Assembly (NCBI RefSeq): GCF_900101765.1
Contig: NZ_LT627735.1
Span: forward strand, 1,590,001-1,654,000
DNA length: 64,000 bases
Source: Nonlabens sp. Hel1_33_55
Lineage (GTDB): Bacteria; Bacteroidota; Bacteroidia; Flavobacteriales; Flavobacteriaceae
Direction: 5' to 3'
The notes below the pieces were generated by a model that made no database searches, was not told the origin of the DNA, and worked only from the letters and a program-made list of their open reading frames with translations. The translations under genes were made by a program, and so were the position numbers. Positions within the stretch are counted from its first letter, which is position 1. Every line of letters starts with the position of its first letter. Of this stretch, positions 38,520 through 47,359 are shown one piece after another.

Positions 38520-38542
38520 AAATACTCTTCAATTAAGTTGAT

Positions 38543-40234
38543 CTAGTCTCTTATCAACTTCTTATATCTAATACGTTTAGGAGTAACATCGCCCAATCGT
38601 TTCTTCTTATTCTCTTCATACTCGGTAAAACTACCTTCAAAAGAATACACTTGAGAGTCACCTTCAAAAGCTATAATGTGCGTACAAACACGATCCAGGA
38701 ACCATCTGTCGTGCGAAATAATAACTGCACAACCTGCAAAGTTTTCCAGACCTTCTTCTAACGCTCTCAACGTATTTACATCTAAATCATTGGTAGGCTC
38801 ATCCAGTAACAACACGTTTCCTTCCTCTTTCAAAGTCATTGCAAGGTGCAAACGGTTGCGTTCACCACCAGAAAGTGCGGACACCTTTTTGTTCTGTTCT
38901 GATCCTGAGAAATTAAATCGGCTCAGGTAGGCTCTTGAGTTGACCATTTTCCCGCCCATCATGACCATGTCCTGACCATCAGCGAAGTTTTCCCATATAG
39001 ACTTATCCTGATCGATGTTAGAGTGTGTTTGATCTACGTAAGCTAGTTTGACCGTTTCACCTACTTTGAAAGAACCTTTGTCTGGTTCCACCTCATCCAT
39101 GATCATTTTGAAGATGGTGGTTTTACCAGCACCATTGGGACCTATAATTCCTACGATTCCGTTTTGTGGTAGTACAAAGTTTAGGTCTTCATACAACAGC
39201 TTATCGCCAAAGGCCTTGCTCACACCACTAGCATCAATAACATTAGTTCCCAATCGTGGACCGTTAGGGATATAGATCTCTAATTTTTCTTCCTTGGCTT
39301 TTTGATCTTCATTCAAGAGTTTATCATAGTTATTCAAACGAGCCTTTTGTTTGGTCTGACGACCTTTAGCTCCTTGACGCACCCAGTCCAGCTCACGCTG
39401 TAATGTCTTGCGGCGCTTGGATTCGGTTTTTTCTTCTTTTGCAAGTCGGTCACTTTTTTGCTCCAACCAGCTAGAATAATTTCCTTTCCATGGAATTCCT
39501 TCACCACGATCCAATTCTAGAATCCATCCTGCAACATTATCAAGGAAATACCTATCGTGAGTTACTGCGATGACGGTTCCTTTATATTGTGCTAAGTGTT
39601 GTTCCAACCATAAAACAGATTCTGCATCAAGGTGGTTGGTAGGCTCATCCAGAAGTAAAATTTCTGGTTCTTGAAGCAATAATCTACAAAGTGCCACGCG
39701 GCGCTTTTCTCCACCAGAGAGATTTGCGATACTCGCGTCGCCAGGTGGCGTACGCAACGCATCCATAGCGATCTCCAATTTAGTATCCAGTTCCCAAGCA
39801 TTTGATGCGTCGATCTTGTCCTGCAATTCTGCTTGACGATTCATCAACTTATCCATTTTATCAGAATCAGAGTAGTTCTCTTCCAACCCAAAGTCATCAT
39901 TGATTTTATTGTATTCATCAAGGATCGCAACTGTTTCAGCTACGCCTTCTTTGACGATTTCCATAACGGTTTTGGACTCGTCCAGTTCAGGCTCTTGTTC
40001 CAGATAACCTACATTATAGCCAGGTAGGAAATTGATATCGCCTTGATAGTTTTTCTCTTTACCAGCTATAATCTTTAATAGGGTTGATTTACCAGAACCA
40101 TTGAGACCCAGGATCCCAATTTTGGCTCCGTAAAAAAAGCTTAGGTAAATGTTTTTCAATACCTGTTTTCCCGTGCTTTGGTAGGTCTTGGATAGACCAG
40201 ACATGGAAAATATTACTTGTTTGTCGTCACTCAT
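38543..40234 (-). CDS. ettA: Energy-dependent translational throttle protein EttA (ABC-F)
   Basis: 563 residues with two ATP-binding cassettes: Walker A GLNGSGKST (~40-48) and GPNGAGKTT (~365-373), signatures LSGGEKRRVA and LSGGERNRLH, Walker B LLLDEPTNHLD and LLLDEPTNDLD. The inter-domain linker carries the ABC-F basic arm. There is no membrane part, so it is a ribosome-bound translation factor and not a transporter. EttA binds the E site and gates the first peptide bond at low ATP. Its start overlaps the previous gene (ATGA). Confidence 0.95.
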   Translation of the reverse strand: MSDDKQVIFSMSGLSKTYQSTGKQVLKNIYLSFFYGAKIGILGLNGSGKSTLLKIIAGKEKNYQGDINFLPGYNVGYLEQEPELDESKTVMEIVKEGVAETVAILDEYNKINDDFGLEENYSDSDKMDKLMNRQAELQDKIDASNAWELDTKLEIAMDALRTPPGDASIANLSGGEKRRVALCRLLLQEPEILLLDEPTNHLDAESVLWLEQHLAQYKGTVIAVTHDRYFLDNVAGWILELDRGEGIPWKGNYSSWLEQKSDRLAKEEKTESKRRKTLQRELDWVRQGAKGRQTKQKARLNNYDKLLNEDQKAKEEKLEIYIPNGPRLGTNVIDASGVSKAFGDKLLYEDLNFVLPQNGIVGIIGPNGAGKTTIFKMIMDEVEPDKGSFKVGETVKLAYVDQTHSNIDQDKSIWENFADGQDMVMMGGKMVNSRAYLSRFNFSGSEQNKKVSALSGGERNRLHLAMTLKEEGNVLLLDEPTNDLDVNTLRALEEGLENFAGCAVIISHDRWFLDRVCTHIIAFEGDSQVYSFEGSFTEYEENKKKRLGDVTPKRIRYKKLIRD

Positions 40235-40644
40235 TGCAATGTTGTTTTTTCTTGTAAAATAGTATGTAATTCTTCGAGGGATTGATCAGTGTAACGCTTT
40301 CGCGAAAGCTTTAAATCCTCCATCCCATCAACACGTATTAATAATCCCAATTCTTGTAAGCGTACTTCCCGCAAATCAGTAAATAAAAACCCGATGGTTT
40401 TATGTCCCAGTAGCTTCATGGTTACACTTTTAGACCCGTAAGAAACTGCATTTGAAGTCGTGAAACTGTCCATGCTCAAATAGGCAAAAAGCGTTATGGC
40501 TACTCCAGCGGCAATGTAAGCATACACGATAGGGCCATCAAGGAACCAGCACAAAAACGCAAGCACAAATAAAGCTGCCGCGGTATAGGTGATGCGCAGG
40601 TATTTCTTACTATTTAAATTCCTGATTTTAATTTCTCGCTTCAT
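40231..40644 (-). CDS. Hypothetical two-helix membrane protein
   Basis: 137 residues. Two hydrophobic segments (~18-35 and ~38-56) precede a cytoplasmic domain of about 75 residues with VSYGSKSVTMKLLGHKTIGFLFTDLREVRLQELGLLIRVDGMEDLKLSRKRY. The last part is encoded by a palindrome copy (40295-40310, frame LSRKR). No family recognised. It is the middle gene of a three-gene unit (small membrane protein, this gene, ettA) with 1- and 3-base overlaps. Confidence 0.75.
   Translation of the reverse strand: MKREIKIRNLNSKKYLRITYTAAALFVLAFLCWFLDGPIVYAYIAAGVAITLFAYLSMDSFTTSNAVSYGSKSVTMKLLGHKTIGFLFTDLREVRLQELGLLIRVDGMEDLKLSRKRYTDQSLEELHTILQEKTTLQ
40295..40310. repeat. Iterated palindrome copy, one mismatch, inside 40231-40644
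   Basis: CGCTTTCGCGAAAGCT, last base changed. Read as LSRKR. Confidence 0.88.
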
Positions 40645-40826
40645 TAAACGCGACCTTTCAATGCATTAAATACCCAGGCAATCGCAAAAAAACCAATACC
40701 TACAGCAGCAAAGCCGTAGCCTGCTACTTCTCGATATCTAAAGGCTCCCAGCGCGATTAAACCAACGCCTATAATAATCATGATCAAGGTTGCCCATCCT
40801 AAAACTCCGTTCTTATTCATTGCCAT
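40644..40826 (-). CDS. CAL67264 family membrane protein
   Basis: 60 residues with two membrane helices (WATLIMIIIGVGLIALGAF and AAVGIGFFAIAWVFNALKGRV). The VAGYGFAAVGIGFFAIAWVF pattern is typical of the small CAL67264 family of Flavobacteriia; function unknown. ATG 40820 is an alternative start. A -7 box lies upstream at 40856-40863. First gene of the ettA operon. Confidence 0.85.
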   Translation of the reverse strand: MAMNKNGVLGWATLIMIIIGVGLIALGAFRYREVAGYGFAAVGIGFFAIAWVFNALKGRV

Positions 40827-40855
40827 AATTACTGTTTTTTAAATAATGCGCTGTG

Positions 40856-40863
40856 CAAATATA
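40856..40863 (-). promoter_or_regulatory. -7 box of the ettA operon
   Basis: TATATTTG on the minus strand, a full match to TAnnTTTG, 30 bases before the first start codon. The -33 element is not clear. Confidence 0.55.
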
Positions 40864-40868
40864 CATTG

Positions 40869-42023
40869 CTATGCATCCTGTTTACTCGCTTTTTTTGAGC
40901 CTCGATACATTTCATATTTGACGAGTCTTGCTTCCAATTTACCATTAAAAAGCTTGATCCTGCGCGAGGCTTTTAAGCCTACATGCTTCAAGGCTTCAAG
41001 ATTACCTGTGATCATCCATGCAGTACTGCCGGCATATCTAGTTTTAAGAGTGTCGCCTATCTCTTTATAAAAGGCTTCCATATCAATTTCCAATCGCTCA
41101 TCGTACGGTGGATTGAACAATAAGAAGGCTTGGGCACTTTGTGAATCTCTAAAGAAATCACCTTTTTCAACACTCACAAAATCCTGAAGGTTGGCATTTT
41201 TGACGTTTTCAATGGCTTTCTCTACCGTGTACCCATCTGCATCACGAGCGATGATCTTACCGTCAAAACCTCTCATCTTTTTCAAACAACTCTCCTGAAT
41301 ATTCTCAAACAGTTCATTGTTATAATCTGGCCATTTCTCAAAACCGAACTCTTTCCTATTAATATTAGGAGCGATATTAGCTCCTATCATTGCTGCCTCA
41401 ATCGCTATAGTTCCACTACCGCACATAGGATCAATAAAAGTGGATCGCTGGTCCCAGTTGCTTAAGAGAATAATCCCAGCTGCCAGGACCTCATTGATAG
41501 GTGCCACGTTAGTCTGGTCGCGATAACCTCTTTTATATAAAGGATCACCACTGGTGTCCAGAGAAACATCAACGGTTTGGTCATTAATGTGAACCGATAT
41601 GCGCAGATCAGGATTTTTTGTATCCACATCAGGTCTGCGGCCATGCTTATCGCGCAATTGATCCACAATGGCATCCTTTGTTTTGAGCGCCACATATTGA
41701 CTGTGATTAAAATATTGCGAGGATACCGTTGCATTTACCGCGAGTGTATCGTGTGGCGTTAGAAATTTTGTCCAATCCATTTGATAGATGCCATCATACA
41801 AATCGACTTCATTGCGCGCCCTAAAACTATGAATGGGTTTCAATATTCTGATCGCGGTACGCAGCATCATGTTTGCCTTGTACATAAAACCTTGATCGCC
41901 AGCAAAGCTCACCATACGCACGCCTTTCTCGATATCCATGGCTCCCAGATTCCTAAGTTCGGTTTCCAGAACTTCCTCTAGTCCAAAAAGAGTTTTGGCA
42001 ATCATCTTAAAATTTTGCGACAT
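40869..42023 (-). CDS. THUMP-domain RNA (guanine-N2) methyltransferase, RlmL-like
   Basis: 384 residues. The N-terminal THUMP/ferredoxin-like RNA-binding part (1-~155) includes FGLEEVLETELRNLGA. The methyltransferase part has FIDPMCGSGTIAIEAAMIGANIAPNINRK (~205-233), ARDADGYTVEKAIENVKNANL, and the catalytic NPPYDERLE (~300-308). This is the layout of the N-terminal half of E. coli RlmL, which methylates 23S rRNA G2445. The C-terminal RlmK half is absent, so this is the short Bacteroidota form. Convergent neighbours none; it diverges from the gene at 42068. Confidence 0.9.
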   Translation of the reverse strand: MSQNFKMIAKTLFGLEEVLETELRNLGAMDIEKGVRMVSFAGDQGFMYKANMMLRTAIRILKPIHSFRARNEVDLYDGIYQMDWTKFLTPHDTLAVNATVSSQYFNHSQYVALKTKDAIVDQLRDKHGRRPDVDTKNPDLRISVHINDQTVDVSLDTSGDPLYKRGYRDQTNVAPINEVLAAGIILLSNWDQRSTFIDPMCGSGTIAIEAAMIGANIAPNINRKEFGFEKWPDYNNELFENIQESCLKKMRGFDGKIIARDADGYTVEKAIENVKNANLQDFVSVEKGDFFRDSQSAQAFLLFNPPYDERLEIDMEAFYKEIGDTLKTRYAGSTAWMITGNLEALKHVGLKASRRIKLFNGKLEARLVKYEMYRGSKKASKQDA

Positions 42024-42053
42024 GCGATAGGGTTTTGAGCGGCAAAATTAAGG

Positions 42054-42061
42054 TATTTTTG
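42054..42061 (+). promoter_or_regulatory. -7 box almost at the start codon of a methyltransferase gene
   Basis: TATTTTTG ends 6 bases before the ATG at 42068, so the mRNA would begin at or next to the start codon (leaderless). A TTTG at 42034-42037 is only 16 bases upstream, shorter than usual. Confidence 0.5.
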
Positions 42062-42067
42062 CCGCCT

Positions 42068-42877
42068 ATGAGTGACACAAACGACCAGACTACATGGTAT
42101 TCCAGTTGGTTCGACACGCCCTACTATCACATTCTGTACAGGGATCGTGATTATATCGAGGCTGGGCAGTTCATGAAGCGACTTACAAAACGTCTTGAGC
42201 TCCAACCGCAGGCGCACATCCTAGATCTTGCTTGTGGTCGCGGCCGTCATAGTATCTTTTTGAACAGGTTAGGATATGATGTTACCGGTGTTGATTTGAG
42301 TGAAAGTAGTATCGCTTTCGCGAAAGCGAAATTAGACCACATCAAATCTGGAAACCTTGAACTGGGTGAACTTGGAACCGGCGAGGTGCAACTGGACCGC
42401 ATTAAATTTGCGGTTCATAACATGACCGAACCTTTTCATGAAAAGTTTGATGCGATCTTCAATTTGTTTACCAGCTTTGGGTACTTTGATGATCCCAAGG
42501 ATAATTTAAAAACAATCCAAGCCATCAAAAATGGCCTCAAGCAAAATGGATATGGTGTTATTGACTTTTTCAATTCGCACAAAGTGATTGAAAACCTGGT
42601 AGCCCAAGATGAAAAGACGGAAAAAGGAATTACATTCAAACAATCTCGCAGATTTGAAAACGATCATATTTTCAAAGAAATCAGATTTAAGGAAGACGGT
42701 AACAACTTCCATTTTACAGAACGAGTGCAAGCCTTAACCCTAACTGATTTTGAATTCTATTTTAAGGTCGCTGGACTTGAACTGGTTTCAACTTATGGTA
42801 GTTATCAATTGGATGACTTTAACGAGAAAAAGAGCGATCGACTCATTCTAGTATTTCAAACAGCAAAAGAATCATGA
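42068..42877 (+). CDS. Class I SAM-dependent methyltransferase
   Basis: 269 residues from the ATG at 42068; an in-frame TTG at 42035 is upstream of the likely promoter and was rejected. Motif I is ILDLACGRGRHSIFLNRLGYDVTGVDLS (~44-71), then FDAIFNLFTSFGYFDD (~123-138) and GYGVIDFFN. The N-terminus (WYSSWFDTPYYHILYRDRDY) is shared by a flavobacterial group of uncharacterised methyltransferases. The substrate is unknown. A palindrome copy (42313-42328) is read as AFAKA right after motif I. The stop overlaps the ZIP gene start. Confidence 0.88.
   Translation: MSDTNDQTTWYSSWFDTPYYHILYRDRDYIEAGQFMKRLTKRLELQPQAHILDLACGRGRHSIFLNRLGYDVTGVDLSESSIAFAKAKLDHIKSGNLELGELGTGEVQLDRIKFAVHNMTEPFHEKFDAIFNLFTSFGYFDDPKDNLKTIQAIKNGLKQNGYGVIDFFNSHKVIENLVAQDEKTEKGITFKQSRRFENDHIFKEIRFKEDGNNFHFTERVQALTLTDFEFYFKVAGLELVSTYGSYQLDDFNEKKSDRLILVFQTAKES
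42313..42328. repeat. Iterated palindrome copy, inside methyltransferase gene
   Basis: Exact CGCTTTCGCGAAAGCG, with T and A extending to 18 bp. It is read as AFAKA in the helix after motif I, where many methyltransferases already have a similar xxAKxx helix, so no residues need to have been added. Confidence 0.95.
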
Positions 42878-43545
42878 TGAATTTGTGGTTGCCATTTCTA
42901 GCAGTTGTTATAGGTAGTGCTACGGCTTTTATATTTAAAGAAGTTTCTAGACAACGCATGAAACTGCTATTGGCTTTTTCAGGTGCTTTTTTATTGAGTG
43001 CTGTTGCTACAGAATTCCTGCCTGAAATCTATGAATCTGGAGATTCAACTTTTGGCATCTACTTGATAGGTGGTGTTTTCCTTCAAATTATTCTAGAATT
43101 CTTCTCAAAAGGCGCAGAACATGGTCACCTGCATGTCCACAAAGACGTTTCTAAATTCCCGATCGCTTTATTTGTAAGTCTATGCATCCACGCATTTCTA
43201 GAAGGTATGCCATTGCAGGATTCCAGCGGCATGACTTATGGGGTTGCCATTCATAAAATCCCTATTGCATTTATTTTTACTGGTTTTTTGATTGCCAATA
43301 AAGCTTCCATAGGTAAAATATTGTTGGTCATAGGGTTATTTGCAATTATGTCTCCTTTGGGTAGTCTAGTCGCACAGCATGCAGATATTGTCTCTAGCTG
43401 GATGCTGCCTATCAAGGCTCTAGTTGCTGGAATTGTTCTTCATGTTTCCACCACTCTAATCCTTGAGTCTAGCGACGGTCACCAATTCAATTTCGCAAAA
43501 TTATTAGTGATGCTGGTTGGAGCTGGATTGGCTTTTTTGTTATAA
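42874..43545 (+). CDS. ZIP family metal transporter
   Basis: 223 residues with about eight hydrophobic segments. It has the metal-site helix motifs of ZIP proteins, HAFLEGMPL (~107-115) and HKIPIAFIF (~128-136), and a histidine-rich loop (GAEHGHLHVHKD) between. It probably imports or exports Zn2+ or Fe2+ across the inner membrane. The start overlaps the methyltransferase stop (ATGATGA), with ATG 42877 as the alternative start. Confidence 0.88.
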   Translation: MMNLWLPFLAVVIGSATAFIFKEVSRQRMKLLLAFSGAFLLSAVATEFLPEIYESGDSTFGIYLIGGVFLQIILEFFSKGAEHGHLHVHKDVSKFPIALFVSLCIHAFLEGMPLQDSSGMTYGVAIHKIPIAFIFTGFLIANKASIGKILLVIGLFAIMSPLGSLVAQHADIVSSWMLPIKALVAGIVLHVSTTLILESSDGHQFNFAKLLVMLVGAGLAFLL

Positions 43546-43900
43546 TTCTTTAAAGGCCAGATCTTATTCTAGCGGGCTTGTTTCAACAATTTGGTTAACT
43601 GAAAGATTTATAATCTTAAATTTCTAACTGGGTACAAGTGATTATTTAATAAAAGTGAATAAAATCCTACAGGCCTTTAGCACTTCAACCGACTTTATTC
43701 CACGTTTTAAGGAAAGGATAATTCTTTACTAAAGTAAATCTAAAGACCTCTCTCTTGCTCTTCACTAATCGTAATTTTCCCACAAATTCTGAAGCTATTG
43801 ATTCCCATTAATCCCTCTTAACTAATAGAGATAATTCGTCTCTCTTAATGGATCATTTACAGGCTCAACCCTAATTATTTCAATTTTAAAAATTTATAAT
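43546..43900. other. Gene-free stretch before the outer-membrane barrel gene
   Basis: 355 bases with no credible gene. Near 43805-43855 there is an imperfect inverted repeat (CCATTAA ... TTAATGG enclosing AGAGA ... TCTCT), which might be an operator or RNA hairpin in the leader of the barrel gene. No clean -7 box was found, and no terminator after the ZIP gene. Confidence 0.5.
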
Positions 43901-46216
43901 ATGAAAAAGATAATTACTTTATTTTCATTTGCATTGATTGCATCTGCAGCAAATGCTCAGTTACAAGATGTGACGATTACCCTTCAACCTACAGCCAGCT
44001 ACAATTGGTTTGATGACAACACTGCCATTGAAGATGGTGTCCTTTATGGTGGACGAGTTGGATTCGGCTTTGGGGAAGCCATAGAATTAAGAGGAATCTA
44101 TGAAAGATCCAGTGACCTCAACAATACTGTTGACGGCTTCAATGTCTTTTCAGATGACTTTGTAAACAATTTCAATACGCGCGAGGTTGAAGTAGAACGT
44201 TTTGGTGGAGAATTCAAAGCTAACATTCCTACACGTGGTACTTTTGTTCCGTTTCTTACATTAGGTGCTGGTGTTCAAACTTTGAAAGTTGATATCTCTG
44301 CAGATGGTCAACCTGCTGATGAGTTAGAATCTGATCAGATCTATGCTAACTTAGGATTGGGAACCCAAATTAGATTAGGTAGAAGACTATTCCTTAATCT
44401 AGAGGCAAAAAACACCATTTTCAACTTGAATCCTGCATCTGTCCTATTTCAGGAAGGTCAGGATCAAAGTGGAGCTGAAGACTTTTTTGGGAGCAACGAC
44501 AACACTAGAATGTACAACTGGTCAGTACTTGCTGGTTTACAACTTTATCTAGGTGGACGCAACCCAGAAGATTTTAGCGATTTAGACCAAGCTTATTACT
44601 CTAAATTTTCAGGTGGCCTTGGTGGTTTCAAACTTATCGTTTAGCCCGTAGGAGCTTTTGTAAACTTTGATAACGATTCCAACTTTGCCGACTCTTACTT
44701 CCTTGGAGGTAAAGTAGGTTTTGATTTGAACCAATACGTAGGTTTAAGAGGTTATTATTACCGTGCTACCAGAAACGAAGAAATCTCAACAGATTTTGAT
44801 GAATTAGCTATGTATGGTGGAGACTTTGTTGCAAAACTAAATGTATCTCGTGGCCTTGTACCTTATATCACTATTGGTGGTGGTTACTTAAATGCCTATG
44901 ACAGTTATGTAGGTAAAGATGAAGTGAATGGTGCTGAATCAAGCTATTTTGCTAAAGGTGGTGTTGGTATCAATATTCCACTTGGAAGAAATTTTGAAGT
45001 ATTTGGTGATGCAAGTTTATTGTACACATCTAGTCGTGATAACGATGACTTAGAAAATACCATTGCACCTGATGAATTGAGAACTAACACGATGTATACT
45101 GCTGGTATTCGTTTCTTATTAGGTAAAAGAGCAGATAATACAGATGAGATACTTCAAAACAGAATAGATGAAAGAGTAGATAGTAGAACACAACAATATC
45201 AAGATCGTATTGCAGCTCTAGAATCTGAACTTTCTGAAGCTTATGACGAGAATGACTCAAGAAAGGCAGTTGCTATTATTGAAGAGAAGAAAGAGCTAGA
45301 AAAGCAAATAGAGAAAGAAGAGCAAATGCAAGCTGTAGCTCCTAAGAAAACGGAGACTAAAGAGATGATGGCTGTTGGTGAATCTAAAGTAGTATTAACA
45401 CCTACAGAATTAGAAGAGCTAATTCAAAACGTCATTGAAGGTGTTGATAAAGAATCTAGAGCACCTCAAACGGTTAATGAGAGAATGGATCGTCTTGAGA
45501 GACTGTTATTGGAAATCAATACTGGAACTTACAGAGATAACTTAACTCCAGCACGTCAAGAAGATGCTACTCAAAGAATTTTGGATAAGTTGAATGACCT
45601 AGATAGAAAAATGAACCAAAATTCTATCAAAATTGAAAATCTGGATAACAACATGAGAAACCAGAATCAAGGACAAGACAAGACAGTTATTGTAACTCCA
45701 GGACAACAAGCTGCTGCTCCTATAGCTCCAGCTTTTCAACAAACACCAGAAACAACAGTAACAACTGATGCTAATGGTAATACTGTAGTGGAATCAGAAA
45801 ATTCCAATACTGGTGTTGTAACTGGATATACCGTTAATGAAGGTCTTTCAATTTTCACAGGTGTAGCTATTGCAGATGATATTTCAATGGTCGTTGGATT
45901 AAGAGGTAACTATGCATTTACCAACTCTCCATTTAAATTTGTTCCAGACATCTACATCGCACCAGGAAGTGATTTAGGTTTTGGTATCAACGGTAACATT
46001 ATACTTCCTTTTGATTTTCAATCTGGAGTAGTAACAAGACCTTATGTTGGTTTGGGATTGGGTTATAACGACGCAGCAGGTGAGAGTACTTTTGGACCTA
46101 ACTTTATTATTGGTACTTCATTCAATCTATTGAACGGAAAGTTATTCGCAGATTATACTGCTCATAGCTTTATCGATATTCACCAAGTATCAGTAGGATA
46201 CAGACTAAATTTCTAG
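43901..46216 (+). pseudogene. Multi-barrel outer-membrane protein gene interrupted by an in-frame TAG
   Basis: One continuous reading frame of 772 codons broken only by TAG at 44642-44644 (codon 248). Before it: a signal peptide (ending SAANAQ) and a first barrel-like domain with GRVGFGFGEAIELRGIYERS and FVPFLTLGAGV. After it, in the same frame, PVGAFVNFDNDSN continues with a second similar domain (GKVGFDLNQYVGLRGYYYRA, LVPYITIGGGYL), a coiled-coil/charged stretch (~410-570 of the full frame), and a third barrel-like domain ending VGYRLNF. A single base change from CAG, GAG, TAC or TAT would explain it. Translation could yield a 247-residue one-barrel product; a TTG at 44726 could restart. 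A sequencing error cannot be excluded. Confidence 0.8.
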
Positions 46217-46237
46217 AACATGTTAGATACAATTAAT

Positions 46238-47242
46238 ATGAAGAAATTGAAATTGGTTTTGTTGATTATGATTGCGTTTTCAAGTAACCAGATCTTTGCC
46301 CAAGATGCAAATCAAGATGCTAAGACTGAAACTGAAGGCACGATCGTGATGACAGAATCAGAACTCAAATCTTTGTTGACCACCATAGCAAATGCTAGAC
46401 GTGTACAACTAAAGAGAAGAGATTCCATCAGGAACATGAATGAGCTGGATCAGTTGCGTTTGAAATATCAGGATGGGAACACGAGATCCACATCAAATGA
46501 TTTGAATTCAAATCAGCAAATGATGAGAGAATTGCGTTATCTCAATAATAAGATTGACGATTTGAGTGCTTCAAGAGGCAACACAATGTCGTCACCTGGT
46601 AGAGATAATTCAACAATCATCATTCCTGGTAGCAACTCGGCGCCTGCAAATCCTTATTATTCAGGAAGCAATGGAACCACTACTACAGTGATACCTTCTG
46701 ACCAAAACAAAGCTCAAGAGCTCAAAGCACTTCAAGATCAAATTGATGCGTTGAATGCAGAGAAAGCTCGTCTTGCGACAGATGCTTATCAAAAATCTGT
46801 AGCAGATAGTCTAGGTGGAATGAATAGTAGGTTGATGGATGTACGCCGGGCAATGGACAGCCTGGAAGCTAGAATGATCGCTTCAAAGAAAGTGGATCTT
46901 ATAGTGGATTCAAAAACAGATGACACCTACTTCAAGCAACAAGTTTATTTTGACAATAACTCAGAGGTTTTAAAACCTGAGTATACAGATTATGTTAGAC
47001 AATTGATCAATATTCTAAAGGAATATCCAGAGTCTAGGATTCAGTTAGAAGGTTGGGCGAGTCCTGTTGGTGCGGCTTCTTATAATAAACAACTATCTAT
47101 GCGCAGAGCATTGTCAGTTGAAAATGTATTGTTGAAAAACGGCATTGATCAGGAACGCATTCTGACTTCATTTAGAGGTGAGGATAATTCATCTTCTGAG
47201 AAATTGGCCCGTCGTGTGGACATGTCCATCATCGTAAAATAG
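46238..47242 (+). CDS. OmpA family protein
   Basis: 334 residues from the ATG at 46238, which gives a proper signal peptide (ending QIFAQ); the upstream ATG 46220 would add six residues. A low-complexity, coiled-coil middle (~20-215) leads to a C-terminal OmpA peptidoglycan-binding domain: QQVYFDNNSEVLKPEYTDYVRQLINILKEYP (~231-261), GWASPVGAASYNKQLSMRRALSV (~268-290), and final RRVDMSII. It tethers the outer membrane to the wall. Its TESELKSLLTTI segment resembles TPTELEELIQNV in the upstream barrel protein, 21 bases away, suggesting the two form a complex. Confidence 0.9.
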   Translation: MKKLKLVLLIMIAFSSNQIFAQDANQDAKTETEGTIVMTESELKSLLTTIANARRVQLKRRDSIRNMNELDQLRLKYQDGNTRSTSNDLNSNQQMMRELRYLNNKIDDLSASRGNTMSSPGRDNSTIIIPGSNSAPANPYYSGSNGTTTTVIPSDQNKAQELKALQDQIDALNAEKARLATDAYQKSVADSLGGMNSRLMDVRRAMDSLEARMIASKKVDLIVDSKTDDTYFKQQVYFDNNSEVLKPEYTDYVRQLINILKEYPESRIQLEGWASPVGAASYNKQLSMRRALSVENVLLKNGIDQERILTSFRGEDNSSSEKLARRVDMSIIVK

Positions 47243-47259
47243 ATCCACTAAAATGTAAC

Positions 47260-47291
47260 AAAATGCCCTACTCTTAAAAGTAGGGCATTTT
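47260..47291 (+). terminator. Terminator of the OmpA gene
   Basis: AAAATGCCCTAC / GTAGGGCATTTT stem (12 bp, 8-base loop) followed by more T, 18 bases after the stop. Confidence 0.92.
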
Positions 47292-47324
47292 TTTTATGCT
47301 ATTTCTAATGCTTAATTATTAGTT

Positions 47325-47340
47325 CGCTTTCGCGAAAGCG
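47325..47340. repeat. Iterated palindrome copy, between OmpA and TrhA genes
   Basis: Exact CGCTTTCGCGAAAGCG with AGTT on the left and GACTCAACC on the right, one of the best examples of the extended symmetric flank. Confidence 0.95.
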
Positions 47341-47359
47341 GACTCAACCACAAACAGTT

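Noticed and set aside
42035..42067. TTG start extending the methyltransferase
   Set aside because: The predicted -7 box (42054-42061) lies inside the extension.
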